Positions 24,155 through 31,991 of a stretch of 35,179 bases of DNA are shown in pieces. Under the pieces are notes generated by a model, which did not search any database, was not told where the DNA came from, and saw only the letters and a list, made by a program, of their open reading frames with translations. Positions within the stretch are counted from its first letter, which is position 1. Each line of letters starts with the position of its first letter. Source of the stretch: JBBDMC01 sp964441935 (GTDB lineage Bacteria; Pseudomonadota; Alphaproteobacteria; Rhizobiales; Kaistiaceae). Location: assembly GCA_964441935.1 (NCBI GenBank), contig CAYTXI010000009.1, positions 1 through 35,179 of the forward strand. Reading direction: 5' to 3'. The position numbers and the translations under genes are program-made.

Positions 24155-25258
24155 ATGCCACAACTGACATTCATTCTGCCCCACTGGATGTATTGGTTCG
24201 GCCTGATCGCTTTTCCGCTGATCGCCGCCTTTATGTACAGGCGCCAGCGTTTGCGGCCGCCGGCGATGATGACCTCGCTGCCGATCGCCTATTTTCTCTG
24301 GCTTACAGGCGGGTTCGTTGGTCTTCACCGGTTCTACGTCCGCAGCTACTGGGGAGTCCTCTACGCCCCCATACTCATTGGCATCCTCTACGCGAACTTC
24401 CGGGAGCGACTGGCGCTCGACGGCGTGTCGAAAGCCAGATTCGACTTTGACGGGTCGCAGCTGGCGCTCGACCGTGCTCAGGCCGCCCTCGATCGCGGGG
24501 ATGCCGACGCCGGGGCATCGCTCACCCAGGCTCAGGACGCTGTTGCAGCGGCGCAGGCGGCTATGGACGCGGCGGTTCAGCGCCTCGACAACTGGCACAC
24601 CTTGGCTTTCGGCTTGGCTATCGTCATCGCCGGTTTCTTGCTGATCGACGCATTCCTGCTGCCGCGCATGGTCGGCGCCTGCCGCACCCGCGAAGCGGCG
24701 CAAGCAATCCCGCCTGACCTCCTACCGGCGGCCGAGCCGGCACCGGCTGACGGCCTCCGCTACCCGTGGTTTGTGCGCCTCATCGACGCCATCAACACCG
24801 GCGTCGGCCACTTTATCGCCTACTGGTCGGTCATCGCCGTGTTCGTCTACTACTACGAGGTGATTGCCCGCTACGTCTTCAATTCGCCGACCAACTGGGC
24901 ACACCAGAGCATGTTTCTCATGTTCGGCATGCAGTACCTGCTTGCTGGCGGCTACGCCCTGCGCGTCGACGCCCATGTCCGCGTCGACGTCATCTACGGA
25001 ATGATGTCCCGCCGCGCCCAGGCGATCCTGGACATCATCACCTCGGTCGCCTTTTTCATCTTCACCAGTGTGTTGCTGTGGACCGGGGCGGTCTTTGGAT
25101 TGCGGGCGATCCGCGTCATGGAGGTTTCGTTTACCGAGTGGACGATCCAGTACTGGCCGGTGAAATCCATGATCGCCGTCGGGGCATTCCTGCTTCTGAT
25201 CCAGGGATTCTCGAAGCTGACCAAGGACATCTACGCCGTCGCCGGTAGGGGGACCTGA
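24155..25258 (+). CDS. TRAP transporter small permease (DctQ) fused to an N-terminal TM2-like membrane domain
   Basis: A 367-residue protein, about twice the usual DctQ length. Residues about 10-85 contain two hydrophobic helices around GGFVGLHRFYVRSYWGVLY, which resembles the TM2 domain signature (G-x-HRFYxG). Residues about 103-147 form an Ala/Gln/Asp-rich helix likely to be coiled coil (ALDRAQAALDRGDADAG and QDAVAAAQAAMDAA). A third membrane segment follows (AFGLAIVIAGFLLIDAFLL). The C-terminal part (about 195-365) is a normal DctQ four-helix domain: YEVIARYVFNSPTNWAHQ, GGYALRVDAHVRVDVIYG, EWTIQYWPVKSMIAVGAFLLL. Seven bases separate it from dctM. The frame is continuous, so the fusion is real in this assembly. 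The role of the extension is unknown. Confidence 0.85.
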   Translation: MPQLTFILPHWMYWFGLIAFPLIAAFMYRRQRLRPPAMMTSLPIAYFLWLTGGFVGLHRFYVRSYWGVLYAPILIGILYANFRERLALDGVSKARFDFDGSQLALDRAQAALDRGDADAGASLTQAQDAVAAAQAAMDAAVQRLDNWHTLAFGLAIVIAGFLLIDAFLLPRMVGACRTREAAQAIPPDLLPAAEPAPADGLRYPWFVRLIDAINTGVGHFIAYWSVIAVFVYYYEVIARYVFNSPTNWAHQSMFLMFGMQYLLAGGYALRVDAHVRVDVIYGMMSRRAQAILDIITSVAFFIFTSVLLWTGAVFGLRAIRVMEVSFTEWTIQYWPVKSMIAVGAFLLLIQGFSKLTKDIYAVAGRGT

Positions 25259-25265
25259 CGACATC

Positions 25266-26630
25266 ATGGGTATTGAAATCGGCATCGGCTGGCTGACCGT
25301 GCTGATGTTTGGCTCCCTCGCCATCCTATTGATGGCGGGGCTGCCGCTGGCTTTCGTCACCGGCGGGCTCGGCGTCACTTTCCTGTTCGTGTTCGGCACC
25401 CCCCAGATCCTCAACATTCTGCCGGTGCGTATCTTCCCGTTCATGACCGATTACCAGCTGTCGGCCATCCCGTTGTTCATCTTCATGGCATCGATGCTCG
25501 AGCGGGCGGGGCTGATCGAGGAGCTGTTCGACACCGTCTACAAAGTCTTGGGCGGTCTGCGCGGCGGGCTGGCAGCGGCGACGATCATCGCTTCGACGAT
25601 TCTAGCCGCGATGGTTGGCGTCATCGGCGCCACTGAAGTCACTATGGGCATCATTGCGCTGCCGGCCATGTTGAAGCGCCACTACAACCCGTCAATGGCG
25701 TGCGGCTCGATCCTGGCGGGCGGTACGCTCGGCATTCTGATCCCACCGTCGATCCTCGCCATCCTCTACGCGCTGGTTGCGGCTCAATCGGTGGGCGAAC
25801 TGTTCGTCGGGGCAGTTCTTCCGGGTCTGCTTCTGTCTGGCCTTTACATCATCTACGTCACCACCCGCAGCTACCTGCGGCCGGCGGACGGGCCGGCTTT
25901 GCCGGTCGAGGAACGCATCGACTTCCGCGGCAAGGTCAGGGCGCTGTCGGCCATGTTTGCGCCGATCACGCTGGTGGTGCTTGTGCTCGGGGTCATCTTC
26001 ACCGGCGTGGCGACGCCGGTCGAAGCGGCGGGCATCGGTACATTCGGGGCGGTGGTGGTCACGGCCCTTCACCGCCGGCTCACCTGGCTCGCCATCCGCG
26101 AGGCCGCGCTGACCACGCTCAGAGCTTCAGCCATGGTGCTGTGGATCATCTTCGGCGCCTCGATCTTTGTAGGCTTTTACATCGTCAACGGTGGTCAGCA
26201 GTTCGTGTCGGAGACGCTGCTCGGCGCCGGCCTTGGCCCCTACGGCATCCTCATCGTCATGATGGTGGTTCTGGTCGTCCTCGGCATGTTTCTCGACTGG
26301 GTCGGCATCCTTTTCCTGGCGGTGCCGATCTTCGTGCCGATCGTGAAATCATTGAGCTTCGATGGCGTCTTCGGCCTGCCTGGCGTCCCGACGGCCGACC
26401 TCGCGTTGTGGTTCGGCGTCGTCTACATGATCAACATGCAGATGTCGTTTCTTAGTCCGCCCTTCGGGTACGCTCTGTTCTATCTGAAGAGCGTAGCGCC
26501 GCCGGAAATCACCATGGGAACGATCTTCCGTTCGTCGCTGCCGTTCCTGATTCTGCAGGCAGTCGGCCTGGCGATCTGCATCGCCTTTCCGCAAATCATC
26601 CTTTGGCTGCCGCGACTGCTATACGGCTGA
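25266..26630 (+). CDS. TRAP transporter large permease (DctM family)
   Basis: A 454-residue membrane protein with about twelve hydrophobic helices; it is the ion-coupled transport subunit. Family segments seen: DYQLSAIPLFIFMASMLERAG, VIGATEVTMGIIALPAMLKR, YNPSMACGSILAGGTLGILIPPS, and MQMSFLSPPFGYALFYLK near the end. It works with the preceding DctQ and DctP to import a carboxylate using a sodium or proton gradient. The ATG at 25266 lies seven bases after the dctQ stop. A GC-rich hairpin 44 bases after its stop may mark the operon end. Confidence 0.93.
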   Translation: MGIEIGIGWLTVLMFGSLAILLMAGLPLAFVTGGLGVTFLFVFGTPQILNILPVRIFPFMTDYQLSAIPLFIFMASMLERAGLIEELFDTVYKVLGGLRGGLAAATIIASTILAAMVGVIGATEVTMGIIALPAMLKRHYNPSMACGSILAGGTLGILIPPSILAILYALVAAQSVGELFVGAVLPGLLLSGLYIIYVTTRSYLRPADGPALPVEERIDFRGKVRALSAMFAPITLVVLVLGVIFTGVATPVEAAGIGTFGAVVVTALHRRLTWLAIREAALTTLRASAMVLWIIFGASIFVGFYIVNGGQQFVSETLLGAGLGPYGILIVMMVVLVVLGMFLDWVGILFLAVPIFVPIVKSLSFDGVFGLPGVPTADLALWFGVVYMINMQMSFLSPPFGYALFYLKSVAPPEITMGTIFRSSLPFLILQAVGLAICIAFPQIILWLPRLLYG

Positions 26631-26673
26631 CGCCGCTCGGAACCGCCTTGCCGGTCGAGGTATTCCGGGGCCG

Positions 26674-26691
26674 GCGGGCGGCTCGGCCCGC
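26674..26691 (+). terminator. Possible terminator hairpin of the TRAP operon
   Basis: A 6-bp stem GCGGGC / GCCCGC with a 6-base loop lies 44 bases after the dctM stop, followed by GCAAAGG and no T-run. Position fits an operon end, but sequence support is weak. Confidence 0.3.
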
Positions 26692-26707
26692 GCAAAGGCG
26701 ACCCACC

Positions 26708-26729
26708 GCTAATATTGCGCGCTAATATT
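26708..26729. promoter_or_regulatory. Direct repeat upstream of the sugar ABC operon
   Basis: Two exact copies of GCTAATATT (26708-26716 and 26721-26729) are separated by GCGC in an otherwise GC-rich region, 79-100 bases before the binding-protein start. The core AATATT-GCGCGCT-AATATT is also nearly palindromic. It is a good candidate binding site for a regulator, with TAATAT possibly serving as a -10. The regulator gene is not in the window. Confidence 0.45.
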
Positions 26730-26755
26730 CTGTGCTACCATGGTTTTTGTAACTT

Positions 26756-26783
26756 GCCGGGCATTGGTGCTAGAAAGCCCGGC
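26756..26783 (+). other. Leader stem-loop of the sugar ABC operon
   Basis: A perfect 7-bp inverted repeat GCCGGGC / GCCCGGC encloses a 14-base loop and ends 24 bases before the binding-protein ATG, just upstream of its ribosome-binding site (GGGAGGGA). It may stabilise the message. No riboswitch class is recognised. Confidence 0.4.
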
Positions 26784-26807
26784 GTGAGTACCAACGGGAG
26801 GGACCCA

Positions 26808-27890
26808 ATGCAGAAAATCCTCATTACACTAGGCTTGGGCGCCGCGGCGGCCCTTGTCACGACTGGTGCTATGGCCCAGTCGGGAATGGTCGATCGGGCC
26901 GTTGCCGGCTACTCTTGGGACGAAGCCGCCCAGGAAGCGCCTGGCACCAAGGACTTCCACTCGAACGATGGCGTTCTGACATTCGCCATCGTAACGCATA
27001 CCGCCGGCAATGGCTTCTTCGACCCGGTCTACGTTGGCGCTACAGTCGCTGCCAATATGATTGGCGCCAAGGTGCTGCTGCTCGGCTCGGAGAGCCCGGT
27101 CGACGATCCAGCTCGCGAGATCGAGATCCTCAACCAAATCGTCAACGATCCGACGCTCGATGGTCTCATCATGACCACGCCGCAGGTCGGCGCCTATGAC
27201 GACATCGTCAGGACCGCGGAAGCCAACGGCATTCCGGTGGCAACCACCAACTCGTTCGACGGGACAATTCTCCATCGGAACGGCATCAGCCACACCGGGC
27301 AGGATGCCTCGGCAGCGGCGATCGCTGGCGAAGCCCTTGTTCAATGCCTGATCGACCGCGGCGTAACTTCCGGCTCGATCATCCTGCCGAACTCGACCGC
27401 GATGGGCAACATCGAGGTGAACAATCGCGTTACCTCGGCGTTTGAGGCGATCGTGGCGTCGCTCGATGCCAACGGCATGCTCGGCAACTTCGAAGTCGAT
27501 GCCGGCCCGGAGAACGTGGGCGTCGACGCCGATCCGAACGATCCGGCGAACGCGATCATCTCACTGATCGAGTCGCGGGGCGACGTGGTCGGTGTGTTTG
27601 CCGGCAACAACGTGTTCACGCCGGCTCTGGCGAGCGCGATCCAGCAGACGGGCGGGACCAACACGACGTGCGCCTACGGTTTCGACCTTGGTCCGGCGCA
27701 GCAGGAGGCCATCGCCGCGGGGAACCTCACCGGCTCGCTCGGTCAGCAGCCGTTCCTGCAAGGTTTCTGGCCGGTCATGCAGCTGTACCTTCAGATCGAC
27801 CGCGGCATCGCGGCGGCCAATCTCGACACGCGCGCACAGCTCGTGACAGCTGACTCGGTCGGCAACGTCGGCGCTCGGTACGAGAACTAG
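26808..27890 (+). CDS. Sugar ABC transporter substrate-binding protein (CUT2/RbsB type)
   Basis: A 360-residue periplasmic binding protein of the ribose/fructose type. A signal peptide (ILITLGLGAAAALVTTGAMA, cut before QSG) precedes the two-lobed domain: LTFAIVTHTAGNGFFDPVYVGA, DDPAREIEILNQIVNDPTLDGLIMTTP, GIPVATTNSFDG, VVGVFAGNNVFTPAL and ITGS-like NLTGSLGQQPFLQGF. The ATG follows GGGAGGGA. The permease and ATPase genes follow on the same strand, separated first by a strong stem-loop at 27917-27942. The ligand is probably a monosaccharide or sugar derivative; its identity is not visible. Confidence 0.88.
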   Translation: MQKILITLGLGAAAALVTTGAMAQSGMVDRAVAGYSWDEAAQEAPGTKDFHSNDGVLTFAIVTHTAGNGFFDPVYVGATVAANMIGAKVLLLGSESPVDDPAREIEILNQIVNDPTLDGLIMTTPQVGAYDDIVRTAEANGIPVATTNSFDGTILHRNGISHTGQDASAAAIAGEALVQCLIDRGVTSGSIILPNSTAMGNIEVNNRVTSAFEAIVASLDANGMLGNFEVDAGPENVGVDADPNDPANAIISLIESRGDVVGVFAGNNVFTPALASAIQQTGGTNTTCAYGFDLGPAQQEAIAAGNLTGSLGQQPFLQGFWPVMQLYLQIDRGIAAANLDTRAQLVTADSVGNVGARYEN

Positions 27891-27916
27891 ACGCGACCAC
27901 TCTGATTTGTCACTGT

Positions 27917-27942
27917 CGCGGGAGGGCACATGCCCTCCCGCG
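27917..27942 (+). other. Strong intercistronic stem-loop between binding protein and permease genes
   Basis: A perfect 11-bp stem CGCGGGAGGGC / GCCCTCCCGCG with the loop ACAT begins 27 bases after the binding-protein stop and ends 39 bases before the permease start. It has no T-run, so it is more likely a message-stabilising or partial-readthrough element than a full terminator. This is the strongest hairpin I found in the window. Confidence 0.75.
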
Positions 27943-27981
27943 GCTGCTTCGGCCTGCCGATTTGGCTAGAACTGGGGAACG

Positions 27982-30243
27982 ATGACACTGGTCGCCGCAT
28001 CGCCGCTCGGTCGCCGGCCGGCACAACTCTTCGGTGGATGGGAGGTCGGACTCCTGGGCCTGATGGCGTTGCTCTATGCGGGCGGCGCGTTCCTCAATCC
28101 GGATTTCTTTGGAATAGGCGGCGAGGCCCTTCAATCGTTGCTGCGCGATTCATCGCGGTACGGCGTCATGGCCGTCGGCATGACCTTCGTCATCGCCAAC
28201 AAGGATCTGGACCTCTCCGTCGGCTCGACGCTCGGCCTCATGGGCGTCGTCTTCTCGTACGTCTTCAACACCGCCCACTACGACATGGGCGTGGTGCCGG
28301 CGATTATTGTCTGTCTTGCACTGGGCACCTTGATCGGCCTGATCAATGGGGTGCTTGTCACGTTCCTCAAGGTGCCTGCGTTCATCGCTACGCTCACCAT
28401 GCTGCTGATCGGTCGCGGATTCATCCTTGGCCTGACCGGCGGCAGAGCGATCCTCTATCCGATCAAGGCGCGCGACTACGCCTGGTTCTTCCAGCTCGGT
28501 GAAGTCAACGCTTGGGGTCTCAACAACCAGGTCATGCTGGCGCTTGTTGTCGTCGCTCTCGGCGCGTTCGTACTTGCCAAGACCCGCTGGGGCTACGAGA
28601 CGTTCGCCACCGGCGGTAACGAGCAGGCCGCGATCTACGCAGGCATTCCGACGAATTGGGTAAGGATTCGCGCCTACATCATATCGTCGCTCTGTGCGAC
28701 CATCGCCGCGTTTATGACCGTAGCGCAAAACAAGGGCATCACCTCACAAGCGGGCCTCCTGTACGAACTCATCGTGATCGCCTCGGTCATTATTGGCGGC
28801 GCCTCGATCCTGGGTGGTCGTGGACGAGTCATCGGCAGTTATCTGGGCGCGGTCCTGACCGCCCTGATTCACAAGGTGTTGCGCGAGGGCGTGCCAATCG
28901 TCCGCGAAATCGAGGTCGGTGGCAAGATCATCCAGGTCAAGGCGACGTCGACGTTGCCCGCCGGCGCGGTCCCCGTGTTCATTGGTGGTCTGCTCATCCT
29001 CGCCGTGCTGATCGAACCGTACATCATTCGCCAGAAGATGCCGCAGCGCATATGGGCGTGGATCCGGAAGAGACCGGCGCCACCCCCCGTCGAGACGGGC
29101 GGGGTCGCGCTGGAAGGCTCACAGACCAAGGGCTCCATGGTGTCGGACCGCGCGGTCCACGCCCGCGGAGTGGGGAAGTTTCTCGCCCGGCGGGATGCCC
29201 TGGCCATCATCCTGACAGTTGTCTTGTGGTTGGTCGGCTTGTGGCTGCGCCCTGATTTCTGGGCGGGATTGCCCAATACCTTCGCGATTCTGTTGAACTA
29301 CACCGAGTTGGCGATTCTGACCATCGGTCTGACATACGTCATCGCTTGCGCTGACATTGACCTTTCCGTTGGTGCGGTGTTGGCGCTCGCCGGCAGCACG
29401 GCGGCCTATTGCCTGAAAGTTCTGGGTCTCGATCCGGTCACGGCAATAGCCATGGGAATTCTCGTCGGGACTGGCGCCGGCGCAGTCAATGCTCTTTTCA
29501 CGGTCGGCTTCGGGCTACCCGCCTTCATTGCGACGCTCGGCATGTTCTACATGGCGCGCGGTGCCGCCTCGTGGCTCACCAGCGGCAAACAGCTCACCGG
29601 CTGGGCGGAACACTTCAACCTCATCGGCCGCAAGGTTGGGGATATCCTGCGCTTCTTCGGCCTGCAGTCGCCCGAGGGTCTGCTGGGCGCTGTTACCGAC
29701 GTTGTCAGCATCCAAACCATCTGGATGGTTGTCGTCGCGATCATCGCCGGCGTCGTCCTCGGCTACACAACATTCGGCCAGAGAGTATATGCGACGGGCG
29801 GAAACCGTCGCGCTGCCGACTATGCTGGGGTCAGCACGAACCGCGTTCGTGTGACGGCGCTGATTCTTGCCGCCTTTTGCGCCGCAATGGCCGGCGTGAT
29901 CAACGCCGCCTATTTCCGGAGCTTCAACCCGGTCGCGGGTCAATTCCGCGAGCTCGACGCGATCGCATCGGTAATCATCGGCGGGGGATCCATCTTCGGC
30001 GGATTCGGGACCGTCATCGGCTCGCTCGCGGGGGCTGCCGTTATTACCCTGGTCCGCTCCCTGCTCCAGCTCAACATCGAAGGCTTTTCGCTGCCGCAGC
30101 ACTACGTCAACACCTTTATCGGCGTCATTCTTATCGTGGCGGTGTTGGCGGACATCTGGATACGCCAGGCGAACATCATCGGCAGAATACGGACAGCCTT
30201 GTCGCAACGACGACCACTACAACGGGAGCCGGCGCATGCATGA
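27982..30243 (+). CDS. Fused tandem ABC sugar permease (two RbsC-like domains in one chain)
   Basis: A 753-residue membrane protein with two full BPD_transp_2 (RbsC/FrcC-type) permease domains in one continuous frame, about residues 1-350 and 395-740. Each half has its own copy of the family signatures: MTFVIANKDLDLSVGSTLGL and LTYVIACADIDLSVGAVLAL; VPAFIATLTMLLIGRG and LPAFIATLGMFYMARG; FATGGNEQAAIYAGI and YATGGNRRAADYAGV; IASVIIGGASILGGRG and IASVIIGGGSIFGGFG. The halves are joined by a linker with KRPAPPPVETGG. Family members are normally about 320-360 residues and act as dimers, so this chain should supply both halves of the channel. The two halves are clearly diverged. It overlaps the ATPase gene by eight bases. 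Confidence 0.9.
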   Translation: MTLVAASPLGRRPAQLFGGWEVGLLGLMALLYAGGAFLNPDFFGIGGEALQSLLRDSSRYGVMAVGMTFVIANKDLDLSVGSTLGLMGVVFSYVFNTAHYDMGVVPAIIVCLALGTLIGLINGVLVTFLKVPAFIATLTMLLIGRGFILGLTGGRAILYPIKARDYAWFFQLGEVNAWGLNNQVMLALVVVALGAFVLAKTRWGYETFATGGNEQAAIYAGIPTNWVRIRAYIISSLCATIAAFMTVAQNKGITSQAGLLYELIVIASVIIGGASILGGRGRVIGSYLGAVLTALIHKVLREGVPIVREIEVGGKIIQVKATSTLPAGAVPVFIGGLLILAVLIEPYIIRQKMPQRIWAWIRKRPAPPPVETGGVALEGSQTKGSMVSDRAVHARGVGKFLARRDALAIILTVVLWLVGLWLRPDFWAGLPNTFAILLNYTELAILTIGLTYVIACADIDLSVGAVLALAGSTAAYCLKVLGLDPVTAIAMGILVGTGAGAVNALFTVGFGLPAFIATLGMFYMARGAASWLTSGKQLTGWAEHFNLIGRKVGDILRFFGLQSPEGLLGAVTDVVSIQTIWMVVVAIIAGVVLGYTTFGQRVYATGGNRRAADYAGVSTNRVRVTALILAAFCAAMAGVINAAYFRSFNPVAGQFRELDAIASVIIGGGSIFGGFGTVIGSLAGAAVITLVRSLLQLNIEGFSLPQHYVNTFIGVILIVAVLADIWIRQANIIGRIRTALSQRRPLQREPAHA

Positions 30244-31030
30244 CGTCATCAATCAGGGTCCGGCGATCATCGAGATGCGGCACATCAACAAGAGCTTTGG
30301 CGCGGTCAACGCCTTGATCGATGTCGATCTTATGCTTCGTTCCGGGGAGATCCTTGGCCTTGTCGGCGATAACGCCGCCGGCAAGTCGACCTTGATGAAG
30401 ATTCTCACCGGTGCCTATCACCGCGACTCGGGCGAGATCCTCGTTGCCGGCAATCCGGTCCATTTTCGCAGCCCTCATGAAAGCCGCGAAGTCGGCATCG
30501 AGATGATCTACCAGGATTTCGCTCTTTGCGGGAACATGGACGTTGGCCAGAACGTCTTCCTCGGCCGTTGGCCCCGGTGGGGCGTCTTCTTTGTGAATCG
30601 CCGGAAAATGTACGCAGAGGCCGGCGAAGTCCTGCAGCGCCTCAAAGTTGACGTGAGTTCCGTCTATCAGAAGGTCGAGAGCCTGTCGGGCGGTCGTCAG
30701 CAGTCCGTTGCCATCGCCCGCTCGATCTCCTTCGAGCCGCGCGTGGTCGTGCTCGACGAACCGACCGCCAACCTCTCGGTGATGGCGACGGAACGTCTGC
30801 TCGAGACCATGCTCGAATTGAAGAAGCAGGGCGTTGCCCAGGTGATCATATCTCACCGCCTGCAGGACATTTTTGCGGTCGGCGACCGGGTCATGGTCCT
30901 CAAGCGCGGCGAGAACGTCGGCGACCGCTACATCGCGCATACCAGCGAGCAACAGGTACTCGAGATCATTATCTCGGGCACGCGCGAGGCAGCGATCACC
31001 GCAGATGAAGCCCTCACGAAAGCTGCGTAG
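30236..31030 (+). CDS. Sugar ABC transporter ATP-binding protein, single-domain (FrcA-like)
   Basis: A 264-residue ATPase with Walker A GDNAAGKST (44-52), Q-loop YQDFALCGNMDV (Gln93), signature LSGGRQQ (150-156), Walker B LDEP (173-176) and switch His207 in IISHR. It has one nucleotide-binding domain, like FrcA, rather than the duplicated RbsA form. It therefore should work as a homodimer with the single fused permease. YQDFALCGN-x-NVFLGR is typical of CUT2 sugar importers. The ATG at 30236 has GGGAG upstream and overlaps the permease stop. Its role is to power uptake from the cytoplasmic face. Confidence 0.92.
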   Translation: MHDVINQGPAIIEMRHINKSFGAVNALIDVDLMLRSGEILGLVGDNAAGKSTLMKILTGAYHRDSGEILVAGNPVHFRSPHESREVGIEMIYQDFALCGNMDVGQNVFLGRWPRWGVFFVNRRKMYAEAGEVLQRLKVDVSSVYQKVESLSGGRQQSVAIARSISFEPRVVVLDEPTANLSVMATERLLETMLELKKQGVAQVIISHRLQDIFAVGDRVMVLKRGENVGDRYIAHTSEQQVLEIIISGTREAAITADEALTKAA

Positions 31031-31122
31031 GTACTCCATCGTGGGTTGACCGCGGTCGTTCGTGGAGGGTTCGGGCGACTGGTTTGATGACCTCACCAGG
31101 CGAGGGGACAAGGCTGGGTTCC

Positions 31123-31782
31123 ATGGAAGAGGAACTGATCGCCACGGTGCGATCCCGGCTCTACTCTGGCGTTCTGTCCGATGTTCTCGACAGCCTCGGC
31201 CACAAGGTGCATGCCATGTCGCCGCGCATTCGGCCGCTCGACGACGGCCTCGTCATGTTCGGCCGCGCCCGCACGGCGCTTTACACCTCGACGTTCCATT
31301 TTGATCCTCGCACCAACCCCTACGACCTCGAAATCAAGCTCGTCGACAGCCTCGCGCCCGGCGAGGTTCCCGTCCTCGCCTGTCCGCCCGGCGACCGGAT
31401 TACACCCTGGGGAGAGCTGCTGAGCACTGCCGCCAATGCCCGCGGGGCAGCGGGGGCGGTCACGGACGGGCTTGTGCGCGACGTGCGTCTGATCCGCCAG
31501 ACGGCGTTTCCAGTGTTTGCCGGTGGTATCGGACCGCTCGACAGTAAGGGCCGCGGTGTGGCGGTGGCGCTTGACGTGCCTGTTGAGTGCGGCGGCGTTC
31601 CCGTGCGTTCCGGCGACTGGATCTTCGGCGCCGTCGACGGTGTCGTAGTGCTCCCGGTCGACATGGCAGAGGAAGCGGTCGCCCTGGCGCTCGACAAGGT
31701 CAAACGCGAGACGACGGTGCGCGAAGAGCTGTCGGCCGGCGAATCGTTGGCGACGGTGTTTGCGCGGCACCAGATTCTGTAG
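31123..31782 (+). CDS. RraA-family protein (possible 4-hydroxy-4-methyl-2-oxoglutarate aldolase-type enzyme)
   Basis: A 219-residue protein of the RraA/HMG-CHA aldolase fold. The family core GELLSTAANARGAAGAVTDGLVRDVRLI (read in two parts: GELLSTAANARGAAG and AVTDGLVRDV) keeps the Arg-Asp pair that serves substrate and metal binding in class II pyruvate aldolases. FPVFAGGIGPLDSKGRG and VRSGDWIFGAVDGVVVLP follow. Starts at 31087 or 31084 are possible; 31123 is chosen because the conserved domain begins there and AAGG lies nine bases upstream. It is the last gene of the sugar ABC operon, about 90 bases after the ATPase. That context favours an aldolase or decarboxylase acting on a sugar-derived 2-oxo acid rather than an RNase E inhibitor. 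Substrate unknown. Confidence 0.82.
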   Translation: MEEELIATVRSRLYSGVLSDVLDSLGHKVHAMSPRIRPLDDGLVMFGRARTALYTSTFHFDPRTNPYDLEIKLVDSLAPGEVPVLACPPGDRITPWGELLSTAANARGAAGAVTDGLVRDVRLIRQTAFPVFAGGIGPLDSKGRGVAVALDVPVECGGVPVRSGDWIFGAVDGVVVLPVDMAEEAVALALDKVKRETTVREELSAGESLATVFARHQIL

Positions 31783-31909
31783 CCGACGTCGTTCACCGCC
31801 GGGGAAGTGTGATGACAGGATCACGAACACATCGGGCACGTGGTTCTGAGGGTTGGGGACCTGTCGATATGGACGGTCGCAGCTCGTGGCTGGACGCGGC
31901 GCAGCGCGG

Positions 31910-31941
31910 TTGACTCAGTTCAATTCGTTTGATCGAATTGA
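31910..31941 (+). promoter_or_regulatory. Candidate promoter with overlapping operator upstream of the arabinofuranosidase gene
   Basis: TTGACT at 31910-31915 and TCGAAT at 31933-31938 are spaced by 17 bases and give a plausible sigma-70 promoter. A perfect 8-base inverted repeat TCAATTCG / CGAATTGA (31920-31927 and 31934-31941, spacer TTTGAT) covers the spacer and -10, where a repressor would block polymerase. The gene start is 50 bases downstream. TTGATATACT at 31961-31970 offers an alternative -10 (TATACT). Function is inferred from position only. Confidence 0.45.
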
Positions 31942-31991
31942 GCGGTACAAATCACAATCATTGATATACTAGACCGTTGGGGTGGGCGGCG

